Below, one piece after another: positions 13,450 to 49,113 of a stretch of DNA of 64,000 bases (its first letter is position 1; every line of letters starts with the position of its first letter). The position numbers and the translations under genes are program-made. Below the pieces are notes generated by a model, which saw only the letters and a list, made by a program, of their open reading frames with translations, had not been told where the DNA came from and did no database searches. The DNA is from Brachyhypopomus gauderio (Eukaryota; Chordata; Actinopteri; Gymnotiformes; Hypopomidae), in contig NC_135225.1 in the NCBI RefSeq assembly GCF_052324685.1, forward strand, positions 8,108,915 through 8,172,914, read 5' to 3'.

Positions 13450-14600
13450 AGTTTGATGTGTCGCGCAGATAGGAAACCCTCGTTACCTTAAAAGGCGGGT
13501 CAAGTGATTATTAGCAGATTATGAAGCCAATCGACTTCTCCAGAGGCCGGCCGCTTTCTTTATGATTGACACGTTCGTTATCAAACCAGGGATCGGCATT
13601 TGCCCTCTCTAACCAATATTAAAGTTTCTTGGGAGGGCCCCGTCGTCGTGAAGGTAAGGTTTAATGAGACTCCATTGGGTTGTAATCAGTGTCATGTCGG
13701 ATTCATGTAAACTACAACATTGTAACAAAATGGCGTCTGTTTAGTAACGCGACCGGGCAAGCATCGCAGTCACCTGTCCTCCCGAGGCGCGCTTAGGGGT
13801 TGAGGAGCAAGGTTTGTATTTTTGTTTTACTCTTCGCAGTCGGAGTTATCTTAATTTGAGAGAGATATATATATTTTTTTACTTCTCATCATAAATTATC
13901 GATAGTCATCTGTCGGAAGTAGTCATAAACCATGGACTAATTTAAGCTAGCGGCTGTAGCTCGTCTCGCCAGTGCGCTAGCGACACGAATGCTAGGTGGC
14001 TAAGCTAAACGCGGTGAACTTAACAACTCGTCGTGTTTGAGTTGGGCGAGCTAGCCGCTCACCAGCCCACCCGTCTGCGGGGTGTTTCGCTAAGCCAGCT
14101 GGCTAGCAATGACCAAGTTAGACCCGCTTAGCTAGCATATTAGCTATTAGCATGTTCGCTAGCGTTGTTTAACGTTTTCTTAAGACAGTTAGCCGGCAAG
14201 CTGAGCCTTTTAAGCCGTGATATTTTGGGGGTTTTTCTTTGCTCGCTGTCGACGTTTGGAGTGGTGTTTATTTGCGACATAGCCGGGCTACCCAACTAGC
14301 TCGCTCGTTCGTCACACGCAAAGTGTTAACAACCCAAGATTAAGATGGCTAGCTAGCTGTATCTCCACTGATGGGGACCGTGGACGCGTTAGCTCGGTAG
14401 TTAGCGGGCTAGATTTATAACTTTGCCGTTCTGCCCCTTGGCCAGCCGTCACCGAAGCGGCGGTTTGTTGTCCTGTTACTGCGACGAGCCGAGCCGAGTA
14501 ACGACGTTGTCACCCAGCTTCAAGTTAGCTAGCTAGCTACATCATTTTATATTGCACGCATCTTGCGGTTTCTAGAAGTGTGAACGAACGCCGTTTATCC
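13450..14600 (+). promoter_or_regulatory. kat6b: kat6b CpG-rich promoter and probable 5' noncoding exon
   Basis: CpG density rises sharply here and stays high for about 1.1 kb, as expected for a housekeeping chromatin-gene promoter. It contains CCAAT-type sites (AACCAATATT near 13610), an AAAATGGCGTC YY1-like site near 13730 and AAGATGGC near 14345. Possible first-exon donors are AAG|GTAAGG at 13654 and AAG|GTTTGT near 13812; I cannot choose between them or fix the transcription start. About ten GCTAGC palindromes occur between 13940 and 14545. Confidence 0.6.
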
Positions 14601-16925
14601 TGTAGTCGGATATTGTTTCAGGTCTTTCAACACGAAGGACGATCATCTGCGGAATGTGTATTGCTTAAATACTTTTCAGGACGCAGTCCTAACTTCACAC
14701 TACACCAAGCACTTTGCTCGCCACCTGGCGCACGAACGCTGCTCGGGGTCTTGTGCCATCTTGCATGGTGGCGTTGGTGTACTAAAAGGACTGCTTCTAG
14801 TTTAGGTACATGTCTGCGGTGTGATGAGATTTCCCCTCTGTTTTTAGGTAATTTGATTATAGGCCGTATACGCGATTATCGCTTCCCGCCGTTGCACATA
14901 ACCAAGCTGTCAGTGGTGAGCAGAGGAATTCTGGGCAAATTGTACAATGCGTGTCACCTGCTGGCTGGTTGCTGCACTGTTTTTTCTTGGTGTTATTTTG
15001 CTTCTTACGGAGTTAACCCTTTAAATACATAAATAAACGTCATTTTTGCTTATTTGTATTATGTCTTTTTTTAAATAAATATATTCAACAAAGCCAAATG
15101 GCTTAACTAAACCAAAGAATTGCTGCAGTCAGTACATTATAGTTCTAATTTACACGTCAAGATGTAACTGTAAGTGTAGTGAGTTGATCTTTAACCCTGT
15201 TGCACTGGTCCATCTGGTTTAGGGCGTTAGTCAGACTCCAATGTAACCTGTAACTCTGAAACTGCTTTTGAGAAATGTATGCAGAAAGTGCGTTGTCTTT
15301 TTTACTAAATCAGGCCGCGCTGTTGCCTTAACCATGGGCTGTGATTTATGGTGTCTAGCCCATATAAACAACAGACAAAGTGGCCTTTTTAACATATGCA
15401 TGTAAACCAAGGAATGGTAAGGCAGTTTGCTGGGTCAGGGCGTACATGAACAAGAAGTGGAATCCATAGCCTGTAAAAGTCACCTGGCAATTTATAGGCC
15501 AACACTTAGTAAGATTTCTGCAGTTCTTCAAAGTAAGTGACGATAACACTAACATGATTGGGTTAACTGGAACAACTTGGCTTGAAAGTAGAGGTAAGCT
15601 TTTAAGCACCAATTTTTACAGAAAATAACTCGTGCAGCAGATGCACTGTTTAGCAGTAGATTGGTCAAGACAGCATTTAGGCCATGGAAAATAAATTGAC
15701 TAGCTTCAGTGAACATTTTGAAGCAAAGCCTGAGTTTAAAGTTCTTTTTCTAAGCATGTTTTAGATGAATTATTGGAAGTGTAAGGGCTGTTGAGCTTGC
15801 CTATGATACAGCTTAATCACTGGGGCTAAAAGGTAAGAAATGAAACGGGGCTGAACTTGAAACAGTGACTACTAGCCAGGATCAATTATGTAGTCTGTGC
15901 ATTTTATGCATAATGACCAGATAATTGTCTATTTATAGTCTATATATACTGGATTACTGTTGGAGTCTGAAAGTGTCTGACTTATTGATTTTGTAGTGTT
16001 TACTTGGGAATGCCCCCTACTGCAGTGTGGATCCATAGTATTAACAAGGCAGTGCTCACTCCCAGAGTAGCCCACACCTTAGATTGTACCCAACATGTTA
16101 AGGGTTAGGAATACTCTTCGACTACAAGGCATTGTTACCAAATTACAGGACCCTACTTAAATTGTCACAGAATATCACACACCTGATGTAAAGAGCTGCA
16201 AAACTAAACTGTGTAGCAGCAAACGTCTTGCACTTTACCAATGGTTAAAATCTGTTTAGGTTAAAACATCTTGCTGTATTTCATCCTGTGGCCTTCTTCA
16301 GTCTGGTAGTTAGCTTTATTAAATCAATATTTTGCTTCAATAATGAAAAATGACTACCATTTTAGTGGTGAATCTCACAGCTTTCACAGGAAAGTGAGTT
16401 TCACTCCCTGTTTGTGATGGCAAGTTGAGAACTGTGCTGGGATAGCAAGCTTAACCAGCTACTCGTACATTAAGAGCAGCAGTTCATCTCGTTCTGCTAG
16501 AGGCGAATAACAGGTTTGTTCAACTACAGATATGTTTGGGAGAAAACCCAGGGAAAAGAAGGAAAATTGCATAGGTCATGGTGGCAATTGGGAATAGCTG
16601 GAAGGTGATGGAAACAGGCAAAGATTTGTTCGTGCACAGCTGTTCACCTCAGCCGTTAATAAGAGTGTTTGTCTGCTCTCCTGCATCTCAGCTTGAACAT
16701 TAATCTTTTATAGCTTGAATTTACTCATGCCAAAAAATAGAAATGTAAAAAATATGAACAAAGCTAAACCTATTTTAGCAGTGTTTTGTACAGAAAGCAT
16801 ATCAAAATGGTTTGCTAACTAGTCTTGAGGAAGCATTTAATTCCTTGAGATGATCCAGTTTCTCTCATTCTAATGTGCATAAACCCTTGCTTGCAAAGTA
16901 ACTTTGCCCCTTCTCCTTTCTTTCA
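14601..16925 (+). other. kat6b intron 1 (5' UTR intron)
   Basis: Non-coding DNA between the promoter and the 5' UTR/first coding exon. It ends in a good polypyrimidine tract and acceptor, CTCCTTTCTTTCAG, at 16925. The 150-codon frame at 14580-15032 lacks any recognisable domain. Confidence 0.6.
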
Positions 16926-17175
16926 GGTTTCACTCACGTGTGAAATTTGCAAGGATTTTTAAGGAAGTTTGTCTGGATTAATTAAGGGATTTTTTTTGAC
17001 TGTCTACTGAAGAAAGTTTGTGGAAATGAAGAGACTCTGATACTTAAGGAGTTCTGCAATTTGGTATAATATGTTGTGCTAATGGCAGACGTTTGTTTGT
17101 GGATGCATACAGTTTGCTCATAATAAGAGGGAATGTATTCATGGATTACGCCTTAATGAAACAAATTATTTCACC
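16926..17175 (+). promoter_or_regulatory. kat6b: kat6b 5' UTR with five short uORFs
   Basis: The 250 nt from the acceptor at 16925 to the start codon contain upstream ATGs at 17026, 17071, 17082, 17133 and 17141. The first four open 3- to 14-codon frames that stop before the main ATG. The last, 17141-17182, ends at a TGA overlapping the KAT6B start region in another frame. This predicts reduced or regulated initiation at the main ATG, provided this UTR is transcribed as drawn. Confidence 0.6.
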
Positions 17176-40892
<23,717 letters not shown>

Positions 40893-42110
40893 TCGCTCGT
40901 GACCTCTGAACTCGAAAGGATCATGAAATGAGTCCGCTTGATGACTTGAGTTCTTGTGTTAATTTTTGTTCTTAATGTTCCCTTTTATGGATTATTATGA
41001 AAAAACCAGCACTTGGTAAGAATGCAAAAAAAGTTGTGTTTAATGGCTAATCTTTAGCTTTTTCCCTATTTATGGGAAGCCTTACATCAATTTAATGTAA
41101 CATTTAAATGCATATCCCGTCAGACTGCATCGCAGTTTCATTGGGGTTACATTTTTTTTTTTTTGTTCATTTTTGTTTTGTTTTTGGACTTGCATTATGG
41201 AACCTTTAAATGTGCCTGCATTGTATGCCTTTTCAATGTACCTGTTTAGCAATCGCAAGGTTATGTTTCTAAGTCTGTACTCATGCCTTCATATTTAAAT
41301 TATTGTAAATCTGCTTTTATATTTTTTTAAGTGTAAGGTGAAACTTAGCATGCTATAACGTCTTTGTTAGTGACAGTGCATCAAAGTAGTACTGTACAGT
41401 GTTGTGCTTAAAAGCAAGCAATTTTATATTAAATGTATGGCCTTGGTTAGGTTTCCCTCTTATGGAAGGAAAAATTAAACTATATTTTTGTTGATTCTAA
41501 TACTGTAAAGATTTTAAACATTGTCATGTTTTTGGGTGTTCAGCTTCGAAGGTTCTATTGCTAATTGTGTATAATTTGTTACTTTTTAACAAGTTTCTTT
41601 ACCTGAGGCAGCTTTCTGTTTTTATACAAACTAAAGCAATTTCATTCAAAATAGCAAAGTAAATGTCAGTATTTGTACATGTAGAATTCTAAATAAAGCA
41701 GAGGGAATACAAAAACATTTCATAAGGCAGAGTTCAGAAATTGTCAATTTACTCCAAAGTTGGTCTTTTATGAAATGCCTTTAAACGTACATTTTCATTC
41801 CATCTGTAGATTTTTTTATCTTTATAAAACATCCAATTTATATTTTACTGAAATGTAGAACGGTAGCCTTGTTAATAGACAAAACAGATGGCATGTATAA
41901 AGGTAAATTGTATCGGTGTCTGTTTGTATAGCTTATTTTGTAGCCTTTGTACCTGTACAGAATGGCAGTTTGACGTAAGAGGGATATCCTGACTGTACTA
42001 ATTAATGGAGCAACAGTCCTGTATTTATGAGTTATCTTTTTAGTCGGTCACTTAAATGCTGTACATTTTGGCATAAAATAAATTATGATGAGCCACTGAC
42101 GGACTTAAAC
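40893..42110 (+). other. kat6b: kat6b 3' UTR with two candidate poly(A) signals
   Basis: The AT-rich sequence after the stop codon carries AATAAA at 41692-41697 and at 42077-42082, either of which could end the transcript. Several ATTTA and TGTANATA-like elements are present. There is no coding potential. Confidence 0.65.
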
Positions 42111-44513
42111 TTGGGTCTGGACTATCTGTGTAATGCAGTAAGCCGCTAATCCACCAGCTTTTTACAGGTGCACTGCAAGATCTGTTCATCTTGCACTTTT
42201 CATCCAATTCGGTATGTGTTCTGAATGTATGTAGTTTAAAACTTTCAGCTCTGAGGTTTGGAAACTGTCTAAAGACGCCTCCACCCCCTTACAGACTGCG
42301 TTGCATGTAGTGTTTCCAAATGCATGAATCCCTTAATGACTCAAGTCTCTGGCTGTGGGGTTCACCTTCTTGTAGCTGAACATCTAGCTCTTGGAGCTGC
42401 TTTAGAAATCACCTGTTGGGTAGAATGCAGTGTTCATTGGCCTCAACAGCATATCTTTAAAAGATCATCAAAATAAGCCAAGAATAAAGTAGCTGATGGA
42501 CCTCTTCCCATGATGCAGTGCACAAGCAATTTAACTGAAGCAAGAAATGATCCAAGCGTGAGAGTCCGATATTTTGTTATCAGTAACACAGGTGTGCAAG
42601 TTGTATTCAGTTAGTTTGAAATGGTGCATTAAATTACTGTGCCAGGACAAAAACTGATAGACTGTTAAGATATAAAGGTGAACTGATGAAGAAAACCAAA
42701 ACTGGCAGTATAGGGAGTATGGATTTTAAAAGAAAAAGCACACTGCTTACTGATTTTAAAACTTTCCATTTGCATTTTACCATGTGTGTGTGTATGTGTG
42801 TGAGAGAGATGCTTATCTAAAGATATTCATGCGCCGTCTTGTCTCTTTACTCAGTCTCTGGGATGCTGAGTGCATGGTCAATAAATTGAGCCACTGGGTA
42901 GAAAAACTCAGAGGTTGAAAGTTGGAATGTCTTCTGCCTCCACTCCATAATAATCAATGTTCATTCTTTGCTAGTAGTTTGGACCTGTGGCAACATTATT
43001 CTATTTTCTCTCAGCTGTGTTGAGGATGTGTGTTATTGCCTTTTCTTCCTTCCTGGGAATGAACATCAATTATTGAAATTGGATATATGCACTGTGGTTT
43101 ATATACACAGTCACTAAGCAAATTAAGCATCTGATTAACTGTGGACCCCCTCCCCCGCTCCTTTAAGATCCACCTCAAGTATTCCAAATTCCATTAAGGG
43201 AAAAGCTAAAATGTGCAGTGTTTTTTTTTTCTCTCTCCTTGCTTACTCATCGCCAATGTGGGGGGGGGGGGCAGACTTCATTGATGTGGGTGTATGCTGC
43301 CCCTGTGTCTTTCCAGAAGAGTTTCTCCAGCTGATGAACCCCAGGCATGATGTACTCACTGTCTGGATCACACTTTGCAAGTATTCTTTGATTTGCTCTG
43401 CTTTGAAGCATTCAATTTCATCTCCCTTTTCAACTCGGGGTCCATCAACCCGAGATTAAAACCTTCCCCCCTGTTAGGAGAGAAATTTAAGGGAAGGATT
43501 CTTAATGTTTAAATGTAACTCATTTTATAAAAATTAAAATCGTCACCTTTTAATGGATTGAGTTTGAGTTCAAATTCCTTCAAGCACATTCAAACTGCTG
43601 TGATAGACATATATTATTCAAACCTGGTACTATAATAGACTATTTCCATGATCAAATTAAATTAATATTTTGGTGCCTGATTACACTTCAACTGTTTTCT
43701 GAACTGATTACCACTAATTAGCAGCACACCGAGTTCAGGCACTTTATTTGGATTCTCCCCTGTAGATAGACTACAGATGTTCAGATAAACATGATCAGTT
43801 CTCTAAATACATTATTGCTGGTTCTAGTCAAGCAAATTAGTATACTGAACACAAGATCTGATGTTAAGATTTCATCCACTCAGCATGGGCAGGACATCTT
43901 GGAGGGAGGCCAATCAGCTCTGCAACCAAAGTGCTTCTAAAGTTCTAGGAGGAGGAACCAGTTTGTATTGGAACAAGCTGATGTTTAAATCAGAACATGC
44001 ATTCCATGGGGTTCTAATGTTCCAAGAGTCCAAGTTATGGAAGATGGATATTGTTTAATAAACAAAATCCACCTTCAGTCTAGATAATGAAGGACCTCTG
44101 TCCAAAACATCCCATTTATCTGGAAATCCTTGTGTACTTGAATTGTCTGTTTGTATCTATGTCTTGCTCTCTTCATACACACACACAGGCTTACCTTCAG
44201 AAGTAACTACTGCACTGTGTGCTTGAAGGAAACGCTCCATGTGTGGTCAGCTTATAACAGGCACCAGATCTCATGTGATATTTTTAGACTATTAATGTGT
44301 GAGTCTTGACCTTAGCACTGAGCAGCAGTGGCTAATATGAGGGAGAGAGACACGTATGACCCAAAGCTCTAAACACACAGTGTGCCAGGCAGGCACCAAA
44401 GGAGACATGTCCCCTGCAGCTGGCCACCCAAGCATGTCATTCTCCTGGTCATAATATCAGGCCAGTGTGCAATGTCAAACACTTGTGTGGGTGCGTGTCT
44501 GTGTGTGTGTAAG
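42111..44513. other. Intergenic region downstream of kat6b
   Basis: AT-rich DNA with a 12-G run near 43260 and no gene recognised. The 39-bp sequence at 44263-44301 recurs at 46018-46056, on the other side of the Tc1 copy. Confidence 0.6.
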
Positions 44514-45907
44514 TACACGGCTCAAAAAAAAAAAAAAAAGGGAACACTTAAACAACACAATGTAACTCCAAGTCAACCACACTTCTGTGAAACCAACCTG
44601 TTCAGTTAGGAAGCAACACTTATTGTGAATCAATTTCACCTTATGCAAATGAAACAGACAACAGTTAGAAATGAGAGGCAATTAGGAAGACACCCCCTAT
44701 AAAGGAGTGGATATGCAGGTGGTGACCACAGACCTTTTCTCTGTTCTCATCCTTTCTGGTTGATGTTTTGGTCTCTTTAGCATTTTGTCAGTTCTCTCAC
44801 CATAGGGGTAGCATGATGCGGTGTCTACAACCCACAGAAGATGCTCAGGTAGTGCAGCTCATCCAGGATGGCACATCAATGCGAGCGGTGGGAAAGCTTT
44901 GCTGTGTCTGTCAGTAGTGTCCAGAACATGGAGGAACAGGAGGAGCAGTGCCGGAGCCCTGCAAAATGACCTCCAGCAGGACACTATTATCCATGTTTCT
45001 GCTCAAACCGTCAAAGCAGACTCCATGAGGATGGTATGAGGGCCCAGCGTCCACAAGTGGGGCTTGTGCTTACAGCCCAACACCGTGCAGGGCGATTGGC
45101 ATTTGCCAGAGAACACCAAGATTGACAGATTCATCATTGGCACATGACACACCGTGGAGAACGTTCTGCTGCCTGCAACATCATCCAGCATGACCGCTTT
45201 GGCAGTAATGGTGTGGAGAGGCATTTCTTTGGAGGGCAGCACAGACCTCCATGTGCTAGCCAGAGGTACCATGACTGCCATTAGGTACCAGGATGAGATC
45301 CTCAGACCCATTGTGAGACCAGATGCTGGTGCAGTGGGCCCAGAGTTCCTTCTAATACATGACAATGCTAGGCCTCATGTGGCTGAAGCGTGTCAGCAGT
45401 TCCGGCATGATGAAGACATTGATGCTATGGACTGACCTGCCCGTTCCCCAGACCTGAATCCAATCGAACACATCTGGGACATCATCCAACAATGCCACGT
45501 TGCACCACAGACTGTTCAGGAGTTGACTGACACCTTAATCCATGTCTGGGAGGAGATTCCTCAGGAGAATATCCGTCACCTCATCAGGAGCATGTCCATG
45601 TCTAGGGAGGTCATACAGGCACATGAAGGCCAAACACACTACTGAGCCTCATTTTATCTTCTTTATCTTATCGTCTTGAGGAATTTCCACTGAAGTTGAA
45701 TCAGCCTGTCGTTTGATTTTCCACTTTGATTTTGAATATGATTCCAAATACAGACCTCCATGGGATATTGATTTACATTTATCATTTTTGTTATTTTGTT
45801 CTCAAAGCATTATATTATGTAATAAATAAAGATATTCAACTGGAATATTTTATTCATTGAGATCTAGGGTGTTATTTTAATGTCCCCTTTATTTTTTGAG
45901 CAGTGTA
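44514..45907 (+). mobile_element. Tc1/mariner-family transposon with broken transposase
   Basis: A 1.4 kb element bounded by TA dinucleotides. Its inverted ends read TACACGGCTCAAAAA...GGGAACACTTAA on the left and, on the complement of the right, TACACTGCTCAAAAAATAAA then GGGGACATTAAA. It matches a teleost Tc1-like family with ends ACTGCTCAAAAAAATAAAGG. The poly-A in the left end is expanded to 17 A. Autonomous relatives are about 1.6 kb, so it is internally deleted. Confidence 0.9.
44813..45645 (+). pseudogene. Tc1-like transposase remnant
   Basis: From ATG at 44813 the frame reads [18 protein letters not shown], the N-terminal helix-turn-helix, then shifts. About 200 bp of the DNA-binding region and the first catalytic Asp region are missing. 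The later part retains FLLIHDNARPHVAEACQQF (second Asp); a stop after AMD and a shift precede the DLNPIEHIWD segment. The family stop codon TGA persists at 45643-45645. No functional transposase can be made. Confidence 0.85.
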
Positions 45908-45910
45908 TAT

Positions 45911-45989
45911 ATCTGCCTAAGAAGGGAACACTAAGACTATATATATATATATATATATATATGAGTCAGTGTTCCCTTCTTAGGCAGAT
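45911..45989. mobile_element. Small palindromic (MITE-like) element abutting the Tc1 end
   Basis: Perfect 22-bp inverted arms at 45911-45932 and 45968-45989, extended by four more paired bases past a two-base bulge, around an AT-dinucleotide loop. The arms share AAGGGAACACT with the Tc1 ends, which suggests a folded-back derivative of the same family. Confidence 0.6.
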
Positions 45990-48900
45990 GTAATTGAGGT
46001 AAATGTTCTGTCTGGTGACCAGATCTCATATGCTATTTTTAGACTATTAATGTGTGTAGTATAAGTGGAATAAACGCCCAAAAAAGACTTTTTATAGCAT
46101 GGTGGCAGTAGGATGTCAGAAGGTCAAAATGAAATAAAAGTGCAGACTCCTCAGTTTGAAGGTGTTGGTGATGCAGTAGATAATGGAGATCTATAATTAG
46201 AACATGCTGAGACTGCAGACTTGCATTACTGACATACATTAAGTGTATAAAACATTAAGTATGTCTGTTATATAGACTGTCCTAGCACATACAGCACAGT
46301 TTCTGCCTTGTACAACCCACCTTTCAGGAGCACAATGGAAGTTTTTCGACTAAGTATCGCACATCTTGTACTCTGTTCCATTGGTCTTTTTTATGAAAGA
46401 AAGAAAACTTTCTGACCACAGTGCAGGAGACAGCTGGAGGTTTTTTGCATGCTTGTAAATAAAATAAATAGGGTCAACATATGTGGAAACATTAGCATTT
46501 TGGCCTCATGACAAGTCATGTTTTTTGGATATGGCAAATCTGCTAAAAGGCCAGAGAGTACGTCTCCTGGCCCATAGGAGAAGCCAGTCTGGGCTCAATT
46601 CCACCAGCCAATTACTCCCTCCTCACGCTGCCTGCTGGGAGCCCCCCCCCCCCATTGGCAGCTGTCTTTCCTGGGGCCCAGTGACTAAAAAGAGTCCAAT
46701 TTGACAAAAATAGGAAATCTCGGCAGAGCAGGGCTTGTAATTTAATCCAAAAGGTGTTTCTTTTCTGAGCTGACTTTAACAGAGTCTCTGTAATACGAGC
46801 TTGGCTGCTGCAAATGGGATGGTAATTGCTTTTCACTTCCCAGATATGTGAAAAAGACACATGAATCTTCTCTGCAGAGAGAGTTTTCAGAGCCATCGGT
46901 GGTGCGTGCTTTCCCCCTCACATCCTCAGTCAGTGCCATCACTCACCTTGACAGGGAAGTCATTAAACCGGTCATGTTGGATTCCTTTTATTGTTTTGTC
47001 AGGTTCACTTATTCCTTCAACCTTGAAATCTCTCTTCCTCGCCGACTAATGTAGTTGCGTTGCTTCAGATATGAGATCAGGTCTTAATTTTTATAAACCT
47101 AAAATCAAACCAACATGCACAAATGGTGTTTGCCACCCACATGTCTATCATACGTATTTGCAACTTTAAATGAATTGTTTCCTATGTCAGCATTGTAGAA
47201 AAATGGGGGAAAAGTGCATGCTATGAGAAGGAAAGATGTTATTCATACACTGCTACTGAGATAACACACTCAAGGAGAAGGTATTTATAACCCTCATGAA
47301 TGAATATTGTGGCCACACTAATCCCCACAGTGGACGTCATTTTTCAGATCGTTTTCACACAACTTGTGAATTGGGGTCATATGTTTTCTACAAACTTCAA
47401 AACTCATTTTCCATGTATAATCAGGTGTTTGCTGTTTTGTAATAATTCCTTTCTCTTTGAAGTTTAAAGGTGTGGCAGGAAGGTTGGGCAGAAATCTTTT
47501 GTTTCAGGCAGTGATGATGGCTCTCAGTGAGGGTGAGACGTGGCGTGAGAATGATGACAACAAGCAGGCTCATTGTGGATAGGAGACAGCTGCTTGGTGG
47601 AGCAGAAATATGTAAAGCATCTCAGTTTATCAAAATACCTTATCGGTCATTGGCGTGGTCTTACTCAGCTGTCTCCTCACTATCTCCTCTCACTAGTTTT
47701 GAAAATCTGAAGCAGTCAGATATGCCAGCCTTTCGTACGGCATCAGTGCAGGCAGAAGAAGAGCTGAGATCCTTTGAAGGAACTGAAGCCTCCGTGTGTA
47801 GCGAACCACCTCCCTGCCTGAGGAGACAGTGGTGGGGTGTGGCCCATCAACTGAACTAATGATATGCACAATCTTTAGTTCACAGCTTGTACCATCATCA
47901 CAAATTATGCAGCTAAATTATGTAAAATCATATGTCTTCCAAAAACAATATTGAGAAGAACCCTCTTAAATTAAGTGAAGCTATATATTTATAAACGTCT
48001 CTATATATCTGGCCATCCACACTAGGTCCTTACAGTTCCTATAGTGCATCTGAGCCATGTATGCCTCTGCCTTGTTTTCTTGGACAGTGCTGATATTTGG
48101 TGTGTGCCTGTTTTGCTCAGGGATGGATGAACACCAAGACACTGTGTGATAGGTCATTACTCATTCATCCCCTACATTCTGGCCGTGCAAAACCTGACTG
48201 ACGGATCTGGAGGGCAGGTGGTTTGTCCACAGCAGACGCTGCAGGTCAGATACAGATGGTGTCTCGTACCGCGTCTGGCGTGAGAGGCTTTAGGATGTGT
48301 CTGCAGGAGCTACTCCGTGGAGAGGGCAATCTTACCCTTTAAAAAATGCAGCGCTGTAGACTTAATTTCCTAGTTAGAGGAATGTGAGTGTGGTGTGGGG
48401 GCACGCTAGTGGCTTCACTGTTATTGTCCACGCAAATCAATTAAGCACATCAGTCTTGCCATTCAGCCAGCATGGCCATGATGCCTACGCACATAAACAT
48501 GACACTGCATGTTTCCTGTTAATGTTCTGATATTTATTTATATTAACATGCAACGGATCTATTCGTTCCACATTTTCTATGTATTCATGCAGAAAAAAAA
48601 CATTTATTTTTTATATAAATAGCCTGATGCTTTATAGGAGAAACAGTAGATTATATCACAAATGATTTGTGGAAAAGATGCAGACATTATTAAAGCATAT
48701 GATAACCATTCAAGGAGGCTGTGCAGGGGATCAGGCCTTTAAGACATCCAGCCATGTGGGCCTCTCTGGCCCCATGTTCACATAATGAAGAGCATGCTAC
48801 AACCATCTCATGTCACAAGAGTAAAAAAAAAAAAAAAAAAAACCCATTTAAACACATGCTCAGAGACTCCTTCTGGAAGAAGTTCAAAGCACATGCCATC

Positions 48901-49113
48901 TGGAAGGAACTTAAAAAACCTGCCATTTATTTTGCAACCCTTCTGCCCTTTGGAAGTTAATAACTGTTTATGAGCAAGCGATTCAATTGCCCCTCCAATA
49001 TCCAGTTCGCTACTGTCATGAAAGGCATATTGGTAAATGAAATCTTACCTGATAGGTCTGGGAGCAGAGGGGTAACACCAGAGGTCTGTAATTTTGAAGC
49101 AGGCTTTGTCACA
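45990..49113. other. Intergenic region before the phosphatase cluster
   Basis: No gene recognised. A complex block at about 46500-46960 (CATGACAAGTCATG, TTGGCAGCTGTC, GGTAATTGCTTTTCAC) may be regulatory. Poly-A at about 48824-48842. Candidate AATAAA on the - strand at 48926-48931 and 48603-48608 would serve the phosphatase gene ending at 49114. Confidence 0.5.

Noticed and set aside
14580-15032. 150-codon frame on the + strand near the kat6b promoter
   Set aside because: It starts at GTG, has no recognisable domain, lies in CpG-rich 5' DNA, and does not splice to kat6b in a needed way.
47527-47859. 110-codon frame between kat6b and the phosphatases
   Set aside because: No similarity to a known family, no splice or promoter context; length is possible by chance.
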